From Callipepla californica brunnescens (Eukaryota; Chordata; Aves; Galliformes; Odontophoridae), in NCBI GenBank assembly GCA_023055505.1, contig JALIRH010000096.1, positions 99,501-163,500 of the forward strand: DNA of 64,000 bases, given 5' to 3'. The position numbers were made by a program, and so were the translations under genes. The notes under the pieces were generated by a model, which had not been told where the DNA came from, made no database searches, and worked only from the letters and a program-made list of their open reading frames with translations. Shown in pieces: positions 34,113 to 44,200 of this stretch (positions are counted from its first letter, which is position 1; each line of letters begins with the position of its first letter).

Positions 34113-35507
34113 CTGAAAGGTAGCAAAGCTGCACTGAATCTGGGTTAAGATGCGTCAACAAACAGATTCCCCTCAACTCCTTCCAGAAGATTGAGAATGT
34201 TTCATTTTTATACCCAAATGACAAAGAAGGAAGATCTCTCGTTCATATTATGCAGATTAAAACCATTTTCCCATTACTTCAGCTCCATGGATCCAAGTTG
34301 CAATTTAGTATTCCAGTGCTACTGCTGACAGCACACTCTGCCAGTACAACTCAGAAACAATGCTGCAGCTTCTTTTTCAAGGAAGGGAATGTTCCTTCAG
34401 CTCTCAGGATCATGCTTACCTCTGGCTCTCACTGCGTGATGAGAAGAACCAACCTATACAGTGTTCTAAAGCACGCTCCTGATTTGGTCACAAACAGAAT
34501 TGTTCCAACTTGTCTTTACTACAAGGAGCCTAATTCTTACTTCATTTTCTCACGTCCAAGTCCATGCAAGTCTCGTCAGTAGAACTTGCCCTAACTGAGT
34601 GCACAGACACACACTCATAACAGTACATCCAAGGAAAACCTCACCAGACTGCAGCCAGGGAAACAAAGGCAGAACTGCTCCTGCTGCCATCAGAGATAAC
34701 AACTGTGAGAACACACTCTGAGCCGAGTGCCATCTCAATAGCTGTTGCTCGAGTAAAATCTCACCACTACAAGTCCTAGCAACTGCTTCCTATTTCTCTC
34801 GTTGTGTTTTCTTTTTGTTTTAAGCACCTTCTGGCAATTAGAGCTGCAGAATCAAAAGAATGCATTAAGTTCTGAGAAGCTACGTCAAGGTGTATTCATT
34901 GCATGGGTAAGAAAGTCTGTCAGAACACAGCTCCAATAACCGAGTCACTTCATTCCTCAAGGGATGCTCCAGCAGCACATTCTACTTGGATATCACAGAC
35001 CCAATTTTTTCCAGGTAACAGTGGTTAGGTAACTCGAGTAGCTCCTAATTCCTCCTCAGTGATTACCAGTCTAGTTTGTGACAAATCTGAGGCGCCTTCA
35101 CTGAAGTTACACTTCTCTAAGAAAGCTGTTTCAGTAGTAGAATATCACCAAACCAAAACTCTGCCAACGTCCTAGGGTCTTTTCTTATCTAAAACGATGA
35201 AGTCAGAACTTACAACTGTGTCTCCACAAGACTGCTATTAGTCAGCAGTCTCCGGTACCCTTCCTAAACTCACACTTGAAGAGCTTTCCTCCTTCCGCAA
35301 TCAGAGTTTCTTTGAACAAAACATCTGGCTAACAAAAACAAGAACCTAAGCAAGCACATTTTCAGGCATTCTCTTGCCCAAACGCACACACAAAGAAGCA
35401 ACAAAAACCACCACCAACAGACACGCAATGAGATAAGCCCAGCAAATTCACAACCTGATCACGTGCACTGCCCATCCCGCTGTTAGGAAGGACGTGCAAT
35501 TTCTTAC

Positions 35508-35691
35508 CGTCAGCCTCAAGAGCTGCAGACATGTTTTCACTTGGGCACTTGGACATATTCAGCATATCTAAATCAATTCTTCCCAGCTGAATCACAAAGG
35601 GGCGGCCAGCTGCTTTCCATGCCCTTACGCTGCTTTTCAGAATGCTACCAAGCTGCGTAACGGCTTCAGGATCCTTCAGAACATCAACATT
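35508..35691 (-). pseudogene. XPO1: XPO1-like exon 2 of the fragment
   Basis: Acceptor TTCTTTTCCACAG, then NVDVLKDPEAVTQLGSILKS and FVIQLGRIDLDMLNMSKC, ending at donor GTAAGA. The frame is open throughout (184 bp). Confidence 0.87.
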
Positions 35692-36007
35692 CTGTGGAAA
35701 AGAACTGAGCTAACTCCAGTCAGTCAATGAAAACGCCATTTATCTTCTAATACAAAAACGGTCACTTTCACGTTTAGGGTTATCTTACACGCTGTGTTAA
35801 AGCATGTTCTGTCAAGTTCTTTAACTGGATTTAAACCAGTCTCAGTTGTTTAGGTCTCCTTCAACACTTCTACTGCCAGATCAACCATTGCTTTATAAAA
35901 GTTCAGCACAGCCAAGTTCACTTCATTCCACAGATGAAAAAAAATGGAATAACAACAAACATTCAGCACTTTTACTTTAGTTGAATACACAAAATGTACC
36001 GTCTGAC

Positions 36008-36106
36008 TTTTGTTGCCTGCATGTGTTTTTCTATCAGATGCTCCTGTACAGTCCGGTCTGTCTGCGCCCCAACCACGTATCCTACTGCTCCACAGAACGG
36101 ATGCAC
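36008..36106 (-). pseudogene. XPO1: XPO1-like exon 1 of the fragment
   Basis: Acceptor TTTTTCAATCAG precedes VHPFCGAVGYVVGAQTDRTV, followed by QEHLIEKHMQATK and a non-standard donor GTCAGA. Between EKHM and QATK about a dozen residues present in XPO1, as I remember it, are missing. This is an in-frame deletion inside a HEAT repeat. Confidence 0.8.
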
Positions 36107-36299
36107 CTGATTGAAAAACAAGAAGTCCAACAGAAAGTTAAGGAAGACTAACCCAAAATGTACAGCGTTCAGGTAGTAAAAGTTCAAAATGGCTTTCCAA
36201 TGACTAAATACCCACTTCCCACCTCAGTTCACAAGATCCTTCTCCATCCTTTCCTTCCTTACTCCACATTTAAAGCAAGCCTCTGCTCCCCTCCAATAC
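36107..36299. other. Intron-like spacer between XPO1-like exon and CR1
   Basis: About 190 bp directly upstream (minus strand) of the first recognised XPO1-like exon. It has a pyrimidine-rich end before the acceptor and no other feature I can name. Confidence 0.4.
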
Positions 36300-36800
36300 A
36301 GGCAGGAAATTAGAAATGCAAAAGCCCAGCTCCAACTTAGACTGGCTACTGCAGTAAAGCAGAGCAAAAAATCCTTTTACAAATATATTAACAGTAAAAG
36401 ATCTAAGGAGAATTTCTCTCCTTTACTTGATGCGGCAGGGAATGGAACCACAGAGGATAAGGAAAAGGCTGAGGTTCTCAATGCCTTCTTCACGTCTCTC
36501 TTCAATAGACAGATCAGTTAACTCAGGATACTTTTTGCCCTGACCTGGAAGTCTGGGACGAAGCGCATCATACACCCCCTGTGATCCTAGCAGAGACAGT
36601 CAGAGACCTGCTCCTCCATCTGAACTGCCGCAAGTCCATGGGACCAGATGGGATCCAACCAAGGGTGCTGAGGGAGCTGGCAGAGGTGATTGCCAAGCCG
36701 CTTTCTGTCATCTATCAGCATTCCTGGTCATCTGGAGAGGTCCCACAAGATTGGAGGCTTGCCGATGTGACTCCCATCTACAAAAAAGACCGTAAGGAAG
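36300..36800 (+). mobile_element. CR1 LINE fragment (RT region)
   Basis: The plus strand reads, across two or three frames, LATAVKQSKKSFYKYI, EDKEKAEVLNAFFTSLFN and then RKSMGPDGIQPRVLRELAEV, WSSGEVPQDWRLADVTPIYK. These are the region before RT and the first RT motifs of avian CR1 non-LTR retrotransposons. CR1 copies are usually 5'-truncated, but this one is cut on its 3' side by the LTR insertion at 36801. Frameshifts near 36520-36590 show that it is old. Confidence 0.85.
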
Positions 36801-36944
36801 TGTCATGGTTTTATGATTTTTTGGTACTGGTATTCCACATCATGGCATCATGTGGTGCATTGGGAGTCAGGGAGAAAACTACATTCCCCAGAGGACTTGG
36901 CAATGCTTTGTATTTTTTCACGTGTTTTCCGCTCAGAGGGAACA

Positions 36945-36951
36945 GATAAAA
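36945..36951 (+). promoter_or_regulatory. TATA-like element in ERV-3 LTR
   Basis: GATAAAA, 145 bp into the LTR, upstream of a GC-richer leader. It is a plausible core promoter for the provirus. Confidence 0.45.
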
Positions 36952-37061
36952 ACTCTCTGCGGTCACGGGACATTCTCTCTTTCCTCTAGGATCACTTAGG
37001 AGTGGGTGCTCGCTGCCGTCCGCCTTCAGCGTTAGCGCAAGGCCTTCGGTTTATCAGGCAC

Positions 37062-37064
<3 letters not shown>

Positions 37065-37097
<33 letters not shown>
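37065..37097 (+). repeat. (CT)n microsatellite in LTR
   Basis: About 16 CT dinucleotides in the R/U5 side of the LTR. Long CT tracts slip readily, so the length should vary between copies. Confidence 0.85.
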
Positions 37098-37100
<3 letters not shown>

Positions 37101-37347
37101 TACTCGTTTTGTTTGATTCATTGGGCTTAATTCCAAATTGTATTGCATTATACTGTGTTATTTACTTCCTGATGTCTTATTTAGTAAATTAGCTTTTCCC
37201 CCTCAGATCGTTGCCGCTGTTTTGTTTTGGGGCTTATCTCCCTTTTTCCCTTTCCCCCTTCCCCTTGTCCGGGGTGTGGGCCTGTGGGTCTCCTTCCTCG
37301 GTTGTCGCAGGGCCGGGCTGAACCGGCTCACAAACCCCTGACATTTT

Positions 37348-37365
37348 TGGCGCCCAACGTGGGAC
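37348..37365 (+). other. Primer binding site, tRNA-Lys type
   Basis: TGGCGCCCAACGTGGGAC, which differs at one base from the primer site usually assigned to tRNA-Lys1,2 (TGGCGCCCAACGTGGGGC). It begins four T residues after the LTR end. Confidence 0.8.
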
Positions 37366-37575
37366 ACAACCAGCTGCCTTAGCCAGACAGAGACAAACTT
37401 TTAGAGTACATCTCTGTCTGTTGTTAACAAGCTTATCTGTACTGCAAGTGCTGTACAGCAAAACACGACCTTGAAGTCCGGGCGTACTGTCAGTTGTTTT
37501 GGGATATCTGTAAACTTCTTTTGGGTACTGCCAGATTGTTTTAGTACAAGAAAAAAAAAAAATAATAATAAAAAG

Positions 37576-37992
37576 ATGTCTTTTCTGTTTCTGTTAAAAC
37601 TGCCCTTACAGGGATTGTACTTCACCGCTTTTTCCCTCTTAATGCTCAAAACGTACTGGAACTTGGTTAAGTTTGCCATTCTGTTCCATTGGGTCTGGTC
37701 CCTGTATGATAAATTAAAAGCAATGATAGAGGAACCTGCCAGATCCCAGGGCACCCCAGCTAATGGAACAAAGGATAACATGTTAACGAACCATGTGATG
37801 TTTGAATGGGTATCCAGGTTCCCCTCTCAGTTTTTTATGAATTTTCAAGATCACAGCTTAGGGATGGTGTTAATAATTGGGATATTAGTCCTCCTGCATG
37901 TAGTAGCACTTTACATCATGTGCAGGAAGCTTCTCCCAGAAACAGAGAATGTTGAATGGCAGGGAGAGTGGAGAGTTTTAGGAAAGAAATGA
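37576..37992 (+). CDS. Small membrane-protein frame upstream of ERV-3 gag
   Basis: An open frame of about 138 residues starts at the ATG at 37576 (MSFLFLLKLPLQGLYFTAFS). An upstream ATG at 37471 is in frame but would translate the A-rich leader. Two hydrophobic stretches are clear. The first covers residues 3-38 of the shorter form, with aromatic residues (KFAILFHWVW). The second is a strong membrane segment near the end (LGMVLIIGILVLLHVVALYI). One NGT sequon lies between them. After the second segment comes CRKLLPETENVEWQGEWRVL and a TGA. The same frame stays open for about 55 more codons beyond this TGA (SWDLSPEQLQDPEELGLYL), and gag continues in another frame. This may be the decayed N-terminus of a larger Gag with a membrane anchor, or a separate accessory protein. 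I recognise no homologue. Confidence 0.55.
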   Translation: MSFLFLLKLPLQGLYFTAFSLLMLKTYWNLVKFAILFHWVWSLYDKLKAMIEEPARSQGTPANGTKDNMLTNHVMFEWVSRFPSQFFMNFQDHSLGMVLIIGILVLLHVVALYIMCRKLLPETENVEWQGEWRVLGKK

Positions 37993-38123
37993 GAAGGATG
38001 GGGACACCCGGTGTCATGGGATCTTTCTCCTGAACAATTGCAGGATCCTGAGGAGCTAGGCCTGTATCTGAGTAAAGGGTGCTGCGGCTCAGAAAGATCT
38101 GAGGTGGAACACTTATTTGGGGC

Positions 38124-39233
38124 TTGGCCTATGCTTACCGAGGTTTATATACTATTATGAAGAGAGAGAGTGTCCAAACTGAGGCCCAAACCAAAGAGGA
38201 AAACCTCCCGGTCACACCTGACCAGCCAAAGGAAGCACCAGTATCAAAGTCAGTTGCCCCTGTGGAAGGCAAGAAATGGAAACGTGTGTCCTCGCGCCTA
38301 GAACGCAAAGAAGAGGTGCCGAAAGAAGAGGAAGATATAGGTGAGGGGGTGGCCACAACCCCATCACCATCGAGAAAGGCAACAAAGAAAAGTGAGAGAC
38401 ATGGAGAAGAAAGTGATGATGAAGGTGAAGAGAAAGTTAAAGTTACGACGTTTCGTTGGCCCGTGAAAATGTCTGAGATCCAAGGCTCAAGAAAGGAGTT
38501 TATTCGACGTCCAGATGAGAGTATTGTCACTTGGTTGCTTCGGTGTTGGGACAACCGGGCCAACAGTGTGTCCCTTGATAGTAACGAAGCTCGCCAACTA
38601 GGAAACATTGCCCGAGATCCGGCTGTCGACAGAGGAATCAGCAGGTATATGGATGGAATCGCCAGCCTCTGGCAACGAATGCTAGTAGCTGTGAGGGAAA
38701 GATATCCCTACAAGAGTGACCTGGCACCTAAAGTGAAAAGGTGGAAAACTATTGAGGAAGGCATCCAGTATTTGAGAGAAACAGCTGTGGCGGAAATGCT
38801 GTATGATCCCACCTTTGATCCTGACGATCGGGACCATGATCCGGAGAAAGTAAGGAGTACACCCGAAATATGTCAGAAGCTTTCAAAGTCAGCACCAGAA
38901 AGGTACGCCGGTACACTAGTGACAACGTTCAACAGATATGAGGACCAAGACAGAAAACCCCCAGTTTTTGAAATAATTCTTACACTTCAAAACTTCAAAC
39001 AAAAATTTCCGCCGCCATACACGTCCATTTCAGCCATATCAAAGTTAGAAGGACAAATGGAAGATATACTGGGAAAATTATCCCAACTGATTGATAGGGT
39101 TGAATCGGTTGCAGCTATCAGAAGCAAACGCCATCCTGCTCGAGCAAATGACAGCACTAACTTCACTAACTTCATGTCGCGTGCGGCTTTGTGGAGTTAC
39201 TTACATGCAAATGGAGAAGATATGAAGGAATGA
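38124..39233 (+). pseudogene. gag: ERV-3 gag (369-residue open frame)
   Basis: An uninterrupted frame of 369 residues begins at ATG 38124. Residues 15-110 are charged and low-complexity (many E, K, S and P). Then come FRWPVKMSEIQ, VTWLLRCWDNRANSVSL, ARQLGNIARD, SLWQRMLVAVRERYP, and a C-terminal helical part (ISKLEGQMEDILGKLSQLID). The middle motifs match ERVL-type Gag. No CCHC zinc knuckle is present, in keeping with ERVL/spuma-like Gag lacking Cys-His boxes. The true N-terminus probably lies upstream, because the preceding 160 bp is open in another frame and reads like Gag (SPEQLQDPEELGLYL, VEHLFGAWPMLTEVYILL). The ATG at 38124 is therefore likely to be internal, created by a frameshift near 38130. 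A TGA at 39231-39233 ends the frame, and a few stops follow before protease. Confidence 0.8.
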
Positions 39234-39424
39234 CATCAAAAACCCACCCCTGCACTGCGAGTACGGGTGAGAGAATTACAACACAGACCAACTACCAGCG
39301 AAGTTGTTCCCGTCACTACAGGTAATGAATAGAGGGGCCCTGCCCTCAGCCAGAGGAGGGAGAGGGATAATAGAGTGTATTGGACTGTGTGGATTCGGTG
39401 GCCTGGCACATCAAACCCACAGAA

Positions 39425-39668
39425 ATAGGAGGCACTGGTGGATACTGGTGCACAATGTACTCTAACGCCTTCAAGTTATAAAGGGGCAGAATTGATTCAT
39501 CTCTCTGGAGTGACTGGCGGCTTTCAGGAATTGTCTGTGCTGGAGGCAGAAATAAGCCTCACGGGTAAAGACTGGCAGAAGCATCTTATAGTGATTGGAC
39601 AGGGGGCCCCACGCATACTTGGTATAGACTATCTCAGAAGGGGGCACTTTAAGGATCCCAAGGGGTAG
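39425..39668 (+). pseudogene. pro: ERV-3 protease
   Basis: The frame begins with EALVDTGAQCTLTPSSYKG, containing the aspartic protease active site D-T-G-A. It continues to GAPRILGIDYLRRG, matching the flap-to-C-terminus region. Length (about 80 residues) fits a retroviral protease domain. A TAG at 39666-39668 separates it from RT, which continues in the same frame as RWAFGIATVDTDSIKQ. A TAG upstream at 39426-39428 precedes the active-site strand. It would process Gag-Pol; here it is cut off from both neighbours. Confidence 0.8.
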
Positions 39669-41229
39669 CGATGGGCTTTTGGAATAGCTACTGTGGACAC
39701 AGATAGCATTAAGCAACTATCTGTTTTACCTGGCCTGTCAGAAGATCCATCTGTTGTGGGGTTGCTACAAGTGGAGGAGCAACAGGTACCAATTGCTACA
39801 AAAACGGTGCACAGACGGCAGTACCGCACCAACAGGGATTCCTTGCTCCCCATTCATCATCTGATTCGTCAGCTAGAGAGCCAGGGAGTGATCAGCAAAA
39901 CTCACTCCCCGTTTAACAGCCCCATATGGCCAGTGCGTAAAGCCAACGGAGAATGGAGGTTGACGGTAGATTACCGTGGCCTGAACGAAGTCACACCTCC
40001 ACTGAGTGCTGCTGTGCCAGACATGCTTCAACTCCAGTATGAACTGGAGTCAAAAGCAGCCAAGTGGTATGCCACCATTGACATTGCTAACGCCTTCTTT
40101 TCAATTCCCTTGGCCACAGAATGCAGGCCACAGTTTGCCTTCACCTGGAGAGGCGTTCAGTACACCTGGAACCGTTTGCCCCAGGGGTGGAAGCACAGCC
40201 CAACCATTTGCCATGGGTTGATGCAAACTGCATTGGAACAGGGTGCTGCTCCTGAGCATCTGCAGTACATCGATGATATTGCTGTATGGGGCAATACAGC
40301 AGAGGAAGTTTTTAAGAAAGGAGAGACAATAATACAGATCCTCCTGCGAGCTGGCTTCGCTATTAAGCGAAGCAAAGTGAAAGGACCTGCACAAGAAATT
40401 CAGTTCCTAGGCATAAAGTGGCAAGATGGACGTCGTCACATCCCAACAGATGGGATTGACAAAATTACTGCCATGTCTCCACCCACCAGTAAGACAGAGA
40501 GCCAAGCTTTTCTGGGTGTAGTGGGATTTTGGAGACTGCATGTTCCAAACTACAGCCTCATTGTGAGCCCCCTTTATCAGGTGACCTCTGGAAGAAGAAT
40601 GATTTTGTGTGGGGCCCTGAGCAGCAGCAGGCTTTTGAGCAAATGAAGCAGGAGATAGCCCGTGCCGTGGCCCTGGGGCCAGTGCGGACGGGACAGGATG
40701 TAAAGAACATCCTCTACACTGCTGCTGGAAAGGAAGGTCCCACTTGGAGTTTGTGGCAAAGAGCTTCTGGAGAGACCCGAGGCCGACCCCTTGGTTTCTG
40801 GAGTCGAGCATACAGGGGGTCTGAGGAGCGCTACACTCCAACTGAGAAGGAGATCTTAGCCGCATATCAGGGGGTTCGAGCTGCTTCTGAAGTAATCGGT
40901 ACTGAAACGCAGCTCCTTCTGGCACCTCGACTGCCAGTACTGAACTGGATGTTTAAAGGAACAGTTCCCTCTACCCATCATGCTACTGATGCCACTTGGA
41001 GTAAGTGGATTGCGCTGATTACACAGCGAGCTCGGATGGGGAACCCCAACCGTTCAGGAATCCTGGAGGTGATCATGGACTGGCCTGAAGGTAAAAAGTT
41101 TGGAACAACATCAGCAGAGGAGGTGTCACGTGCTAAAGAAGCCTCACCATATAATGAACTAACAGAAGATGAAAAGAGATACGCCCTGTTCACAGATGGA
41201 TTGTGTCGCTTTGTGGGAAAGCCCGATTG
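39669..41229 (+). pseudogene. pol: ERV-3 pol: reverse transcriptase and start of RNase H
   Basis: A 317-residue frame (39693-40646) holds the RT motifs in order: NSPIWPVRKANGEWRLTVDY, ATIDIANAFFSIPL, WNRLPQGWKHSPTICHGLM, the catalytic box LQYIDDIAVWG, and FLGIKWQDGRRHIP. A frameshift near 40580-40600 moves the reading to the 240-residue frame 40529-41251, with the thumb/connection (FVWGPEQQQAFEQMKQEIAR, PLGFWSRAYRGSEERYTPTE). It then shows the first RNase H motif YALFTDGLCRFVGK. Right after this the sequence turns into the 11-bp minisatellite, so the rest of RNase H and integrase are missing. YIDD is typical of class III ERVs. The catalytic residues are kept, but the protein is split and truncated. 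Confidence 0.9.
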
Positions 41230-44200
41230 CTGCCCCATAGCTGCCCCATAGCCTCGCCATAGCTTCCTCTTAGATGCCCCACTGCAGCCCCATAGCTGCC
41301 TCACTGCTGCCCCATCGCTGACCCACTACTGCCTCACTGCTGCCCCATAGCTTCCCAATAGCTGCCTCACCGTTGCCGCATATCTGCCCCATAGCCTCCC
41401 CACAGCCTCCTCATAGCTACCCAATAGCTGCCTCACTGGTGCACCATAGCTGCCCCAGAGCCTCGCCATAGCCTCATCATAGCTGCCCCACTGCTGCCCC
41501 ATTGCTACCTCCCTGCTGCCCCATAGCCGCCCCATGGCTGTCTAATACCCGCCCCATAACTGCCCTATAGCCTCCCCGTAGCCTCCTCATAGCTGTCTCA
41601 CTGCTACCCCATAGCTGCCTCATAGCCGCCCCATAGCCACCCCATAGCTTCCTCACTGCTGCCCCATAGCTGCTCCATAGCCTCCCCATAGCCTCCTCAG
41701 AGCTGCCCCATAGCTGCCCTATAGCCTCCTCATAGCTGTCCCACTGCTGCCCCATAGCTGCCCCGTGGCTGCCTCATAGCTGTCAAACTGCTGCCCCATT
41801 GACGCCCCATAGCTTCCTCACTGATGCACCATAGCTGCCCCATAGCCTCCCCATAGCCTCTTTATAGCTGCCCCACTGCTGCCCCTTAGATGCCCAATGG
41901 CTGCCTCATAGCCGCCCCGTAGCTGCCCCACTGCTGCCCCATAGCCTCCCCATAGCCTCTTCATAGCTGCCTCACTGCTGCCCCACAGCCGCCCCATGGC
42001 TGCCTCATACCTGCCCCATAGCTGCCTCATAGCCGCTCCATAGCTGCTGCATAGGCTCCTCGGAGCTGCCCCATAGCTTCCTCAATGCGGCCCCAGAGCT
42101 GCCCAACTGCAGCCCCATGGTTGCCTCATAGCTTTTCCATAGCTGCCCCATAGCCTCCCCATAGCCGCCCCATAGCTGCCTCACTGCAGCTTCATAGCTG
42201 CCCCGTAGTCTCCCCATAGCCTCCTCATACCTGTCCCATCGCTGCCTCTCTGCTGCCCCATAGTTGCCCCGTAGCCTCCTCATAGCTACCCCACTACTGC
42301 CCCATACCTGCCCCACTGCTGCTACATATCCACCCCATAGATGTCTCACTGGTGTCCCATTGCCACCCCATGGCTGCCTAATAGCCGCCCCATTGCTGCC
42401 CCACTGCTGCCCCATAGCTGCACCATGGCTGCCTCATAGCTGTCCAATACCTGCCCTATAGCCTACCCATAGCCTCCTCATAGCTCTCTCACTGCTTCCC
42501 CATAGTTGCCCCATGGCTGCCTTGTAGCCGCCCCATAGCTGGTCCATAGCCTCCTCTTAGCTGCCCCACTGCTGCCCCATAGCCGTTTGATGGCTGCCCC
42601 ATGGCTACCCCATAGCTGCCCCACTTCTGCCCCATAGCCTCCCCATAGTCTCCTCATAGCTGCCTCACTGCTGCCCCATAGCTGCCTCATAACTGCAAAA
42701 CTGCTGCCCCATTGCCGCCTCGTAGCTTCCTCACTGATGCACAATAGCTGCCCCATAGCCTCCCCATAGCTTCCTCTTAGCTGCCCCACTGCAGCCCCAT
42801 AGCTGCAGCACTTATGCCCCATAGCTGACCCACTACTGCCTCACTGCTGCCCCATAGCCTCCCCATAGCTGCCTCACTGCTGCCCCTAGCTGCCTCACTG
42901 GTGCCCCAGACGTACCCCATGGCTGCCCCATAGCCTCCCCATAGCTGCCTCACTGGTGCCCCAGACGTACCCCATGGCTGCCTCATAGCCGCCCCATAGC
43001 TGCCCCATTACTGCCCCATAGCCTCCCCATACTTGCCCCATAGCTGTCTCACTGCTGACCCATAGCCACCCCATAGCTGCCTCCCTGCTCCACCATAGCT
43101 TCCCTATGTCTGCCTCATCGCCACCCCATAGCTGCCTCATAACCTCTCGATATCTGCTCCATAGCTGCCCCACTGCTGCCCCATACCTGCCCCATAGCCT
43201 CCCCATAGCCGTCCCATAGCTGCCTCACTGCTGCCCCATGGTGCCCAATAGCTGCCCAATAGCTGCCCCACTACTGCCCCATAGCCGCTCTATAGCTGCC
43301 TCATCGGCTTCCCATAGTCTCCTCATAGTTGCCCCACTGCTGCCCCATAGACGCCCCATAGCTGCCTCACTGCTGCTTCATAGCTGCCCCATAGCCTCCC
43401 AATTGCCTCCTCTTAGCTGCCACACCGCTGCCCCAGAGCTGCTTGATAAGTGCCTCATACCTGTCCCATAGCTGCCTCACTGCTGCCCCATAGCCTCCTC
43501 ATAGCCTCCTCATATCTGCCCCACTGCTGCTCCATATCCGCCCCATAGCTGCCCGACTGCTGCCCCGTAGCCTCCCCATAGCTGCCTCACTGGTGCCCCA
43601 AAACTGCCTCACTGCTGCCCCATAGCCTCCCCATAGCCTCCTCATAGCTGCCCAACTGCTGCCCCATAGCTGCCTCACTGCTTCCCCACTACTGCCCCAT
43701 AGCCTCCTCATAGCTACCTCATATCTGCCCCACTGCTGCTCCATATCCGCCCCATAGCTGCCCGACTGCTGCCCCGTAGCCTCCCCATAGCTGCCTCACT
43801 GGTGCCCCAAAACTGCCTCACTGCTGCCCCATAGCCTCCCCATAGCCTCCTCATAGCTGCCCAACTGCTGCCCCATAGCTGCCTCACTGCTTCCCCACTA
43901 CTGCCCCATAGCCTCCTCATAGCTACCTCATAGCTGCCTCACTTCTGCCCCTTACCTGCCCCACTACTTCCCCATAGCTGCCCCACTAATGCCCCATAGC
44001 TGCCCCATAGCCTCTCCTGAGCCGCCACATAGCTGCCTCACTACTGCCCCATAGCTGCCCAACTGCTGCCTCATAGCTGCCAAACTACTGCCCCATAGCC
44101 GCCCCAAAGCTGTTTCAAATCTGCTCCATAGCTGCCCCATAGCCTCCTCATAGCTGTTCTATAGCTAGCTCACTGCTGCCCCATAGCTGCCCCATAGCCT

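Larger units (their letters stand above)
33433..36106 (-). pseudogene. XPO1: Partial, intron-containing XPO1 (exportin-1/CRM1) paralogue
   Basis: Four consecutive exons of exportin-1, the nuclear export receptor that carries leucine-rich-NES cargo with RanGTP, are present on the minus strand: 36008-36106, 35508-35691, 34006-34112 and 33433-33627. Signature peptides are GAQTDRTVQEHLIEK, FVIQLGRIDLDMLN, SGWVSRSNDPQM and LIDYQRNVPAAREP. Every recognised exon has AG acceptor and GT donor sites, and none contains a stop. Introns are kept, so this came by DNA duplication and not by retrotransposition. Exons before and after are missing: CR1 and an LTR element lie upstream, telomere-like DNA downstream. 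Many substitutions occur at positions I recall as conserved in XPO1 (for example AAGRPFVIQLGRIDLDMLNM), and the first exon seems to lack about 12 codons. A full exportin has over 1000 residues, and this fragment covers under 200. It is most likely a decayed paralogue, although transcription cannot be excluded. Confidence 0.88.
36801..37343 (+). mobile_element. 5' LTR of ERV-3 (543 bp)
   Basis: Starts TGTCATGG and ends CCCTGACA, giving the short inverted ends TGTCA/TGACA. It is followed by four T residues and the primer site. A TATA-like GATAAAA lies at 36945-36951. A (CT)n tract of about 16 units runs from 37065 to 37096. No canonical AATAAA was found, and a TTTAGTAAATTAG stretch near 37178 is the closest. 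Confidence 0.85.
36801..41229 (+). mobile_element. Class III (ERVL-like) provirus (ERV-3), 3'-truncated
   Basis: In order on the plus strand: LTR (36801-37343), primer binding site (37348-37365), a small upstream membrane-protein frame, gag, protease, RT with YIDD, and the first motif of RNase H. The gag motifs FRWPVKMSEIQ and VTWLLRCWDN and the pol sequence resemble bird ERVL-type elements; this assignment is by similarity from memory. The element sits in the CR1 RT frame and ends at about 41229, where the 11-bp minisatellite begins. RNase H, integrase and the 3' LTR are therefore missing. Only a handful of stops and shifts are present, so it is younger than ERV-1 and ERV-2. Confidence 0.82.

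Noticed and set aside
33433..36106. Processed (retrotransposed) XPO1 pseudogene
   Set aside because: Introns and splice sites are retained and no poly(A) tail follows, so a DNA-level duplication is the better explanation.
38135..41304. Minus-strand frames opposite ERV-3 gag and pol
   Set aside because: The plus strand holds recognisable gag and pol motifs there, and the minus frames have none.
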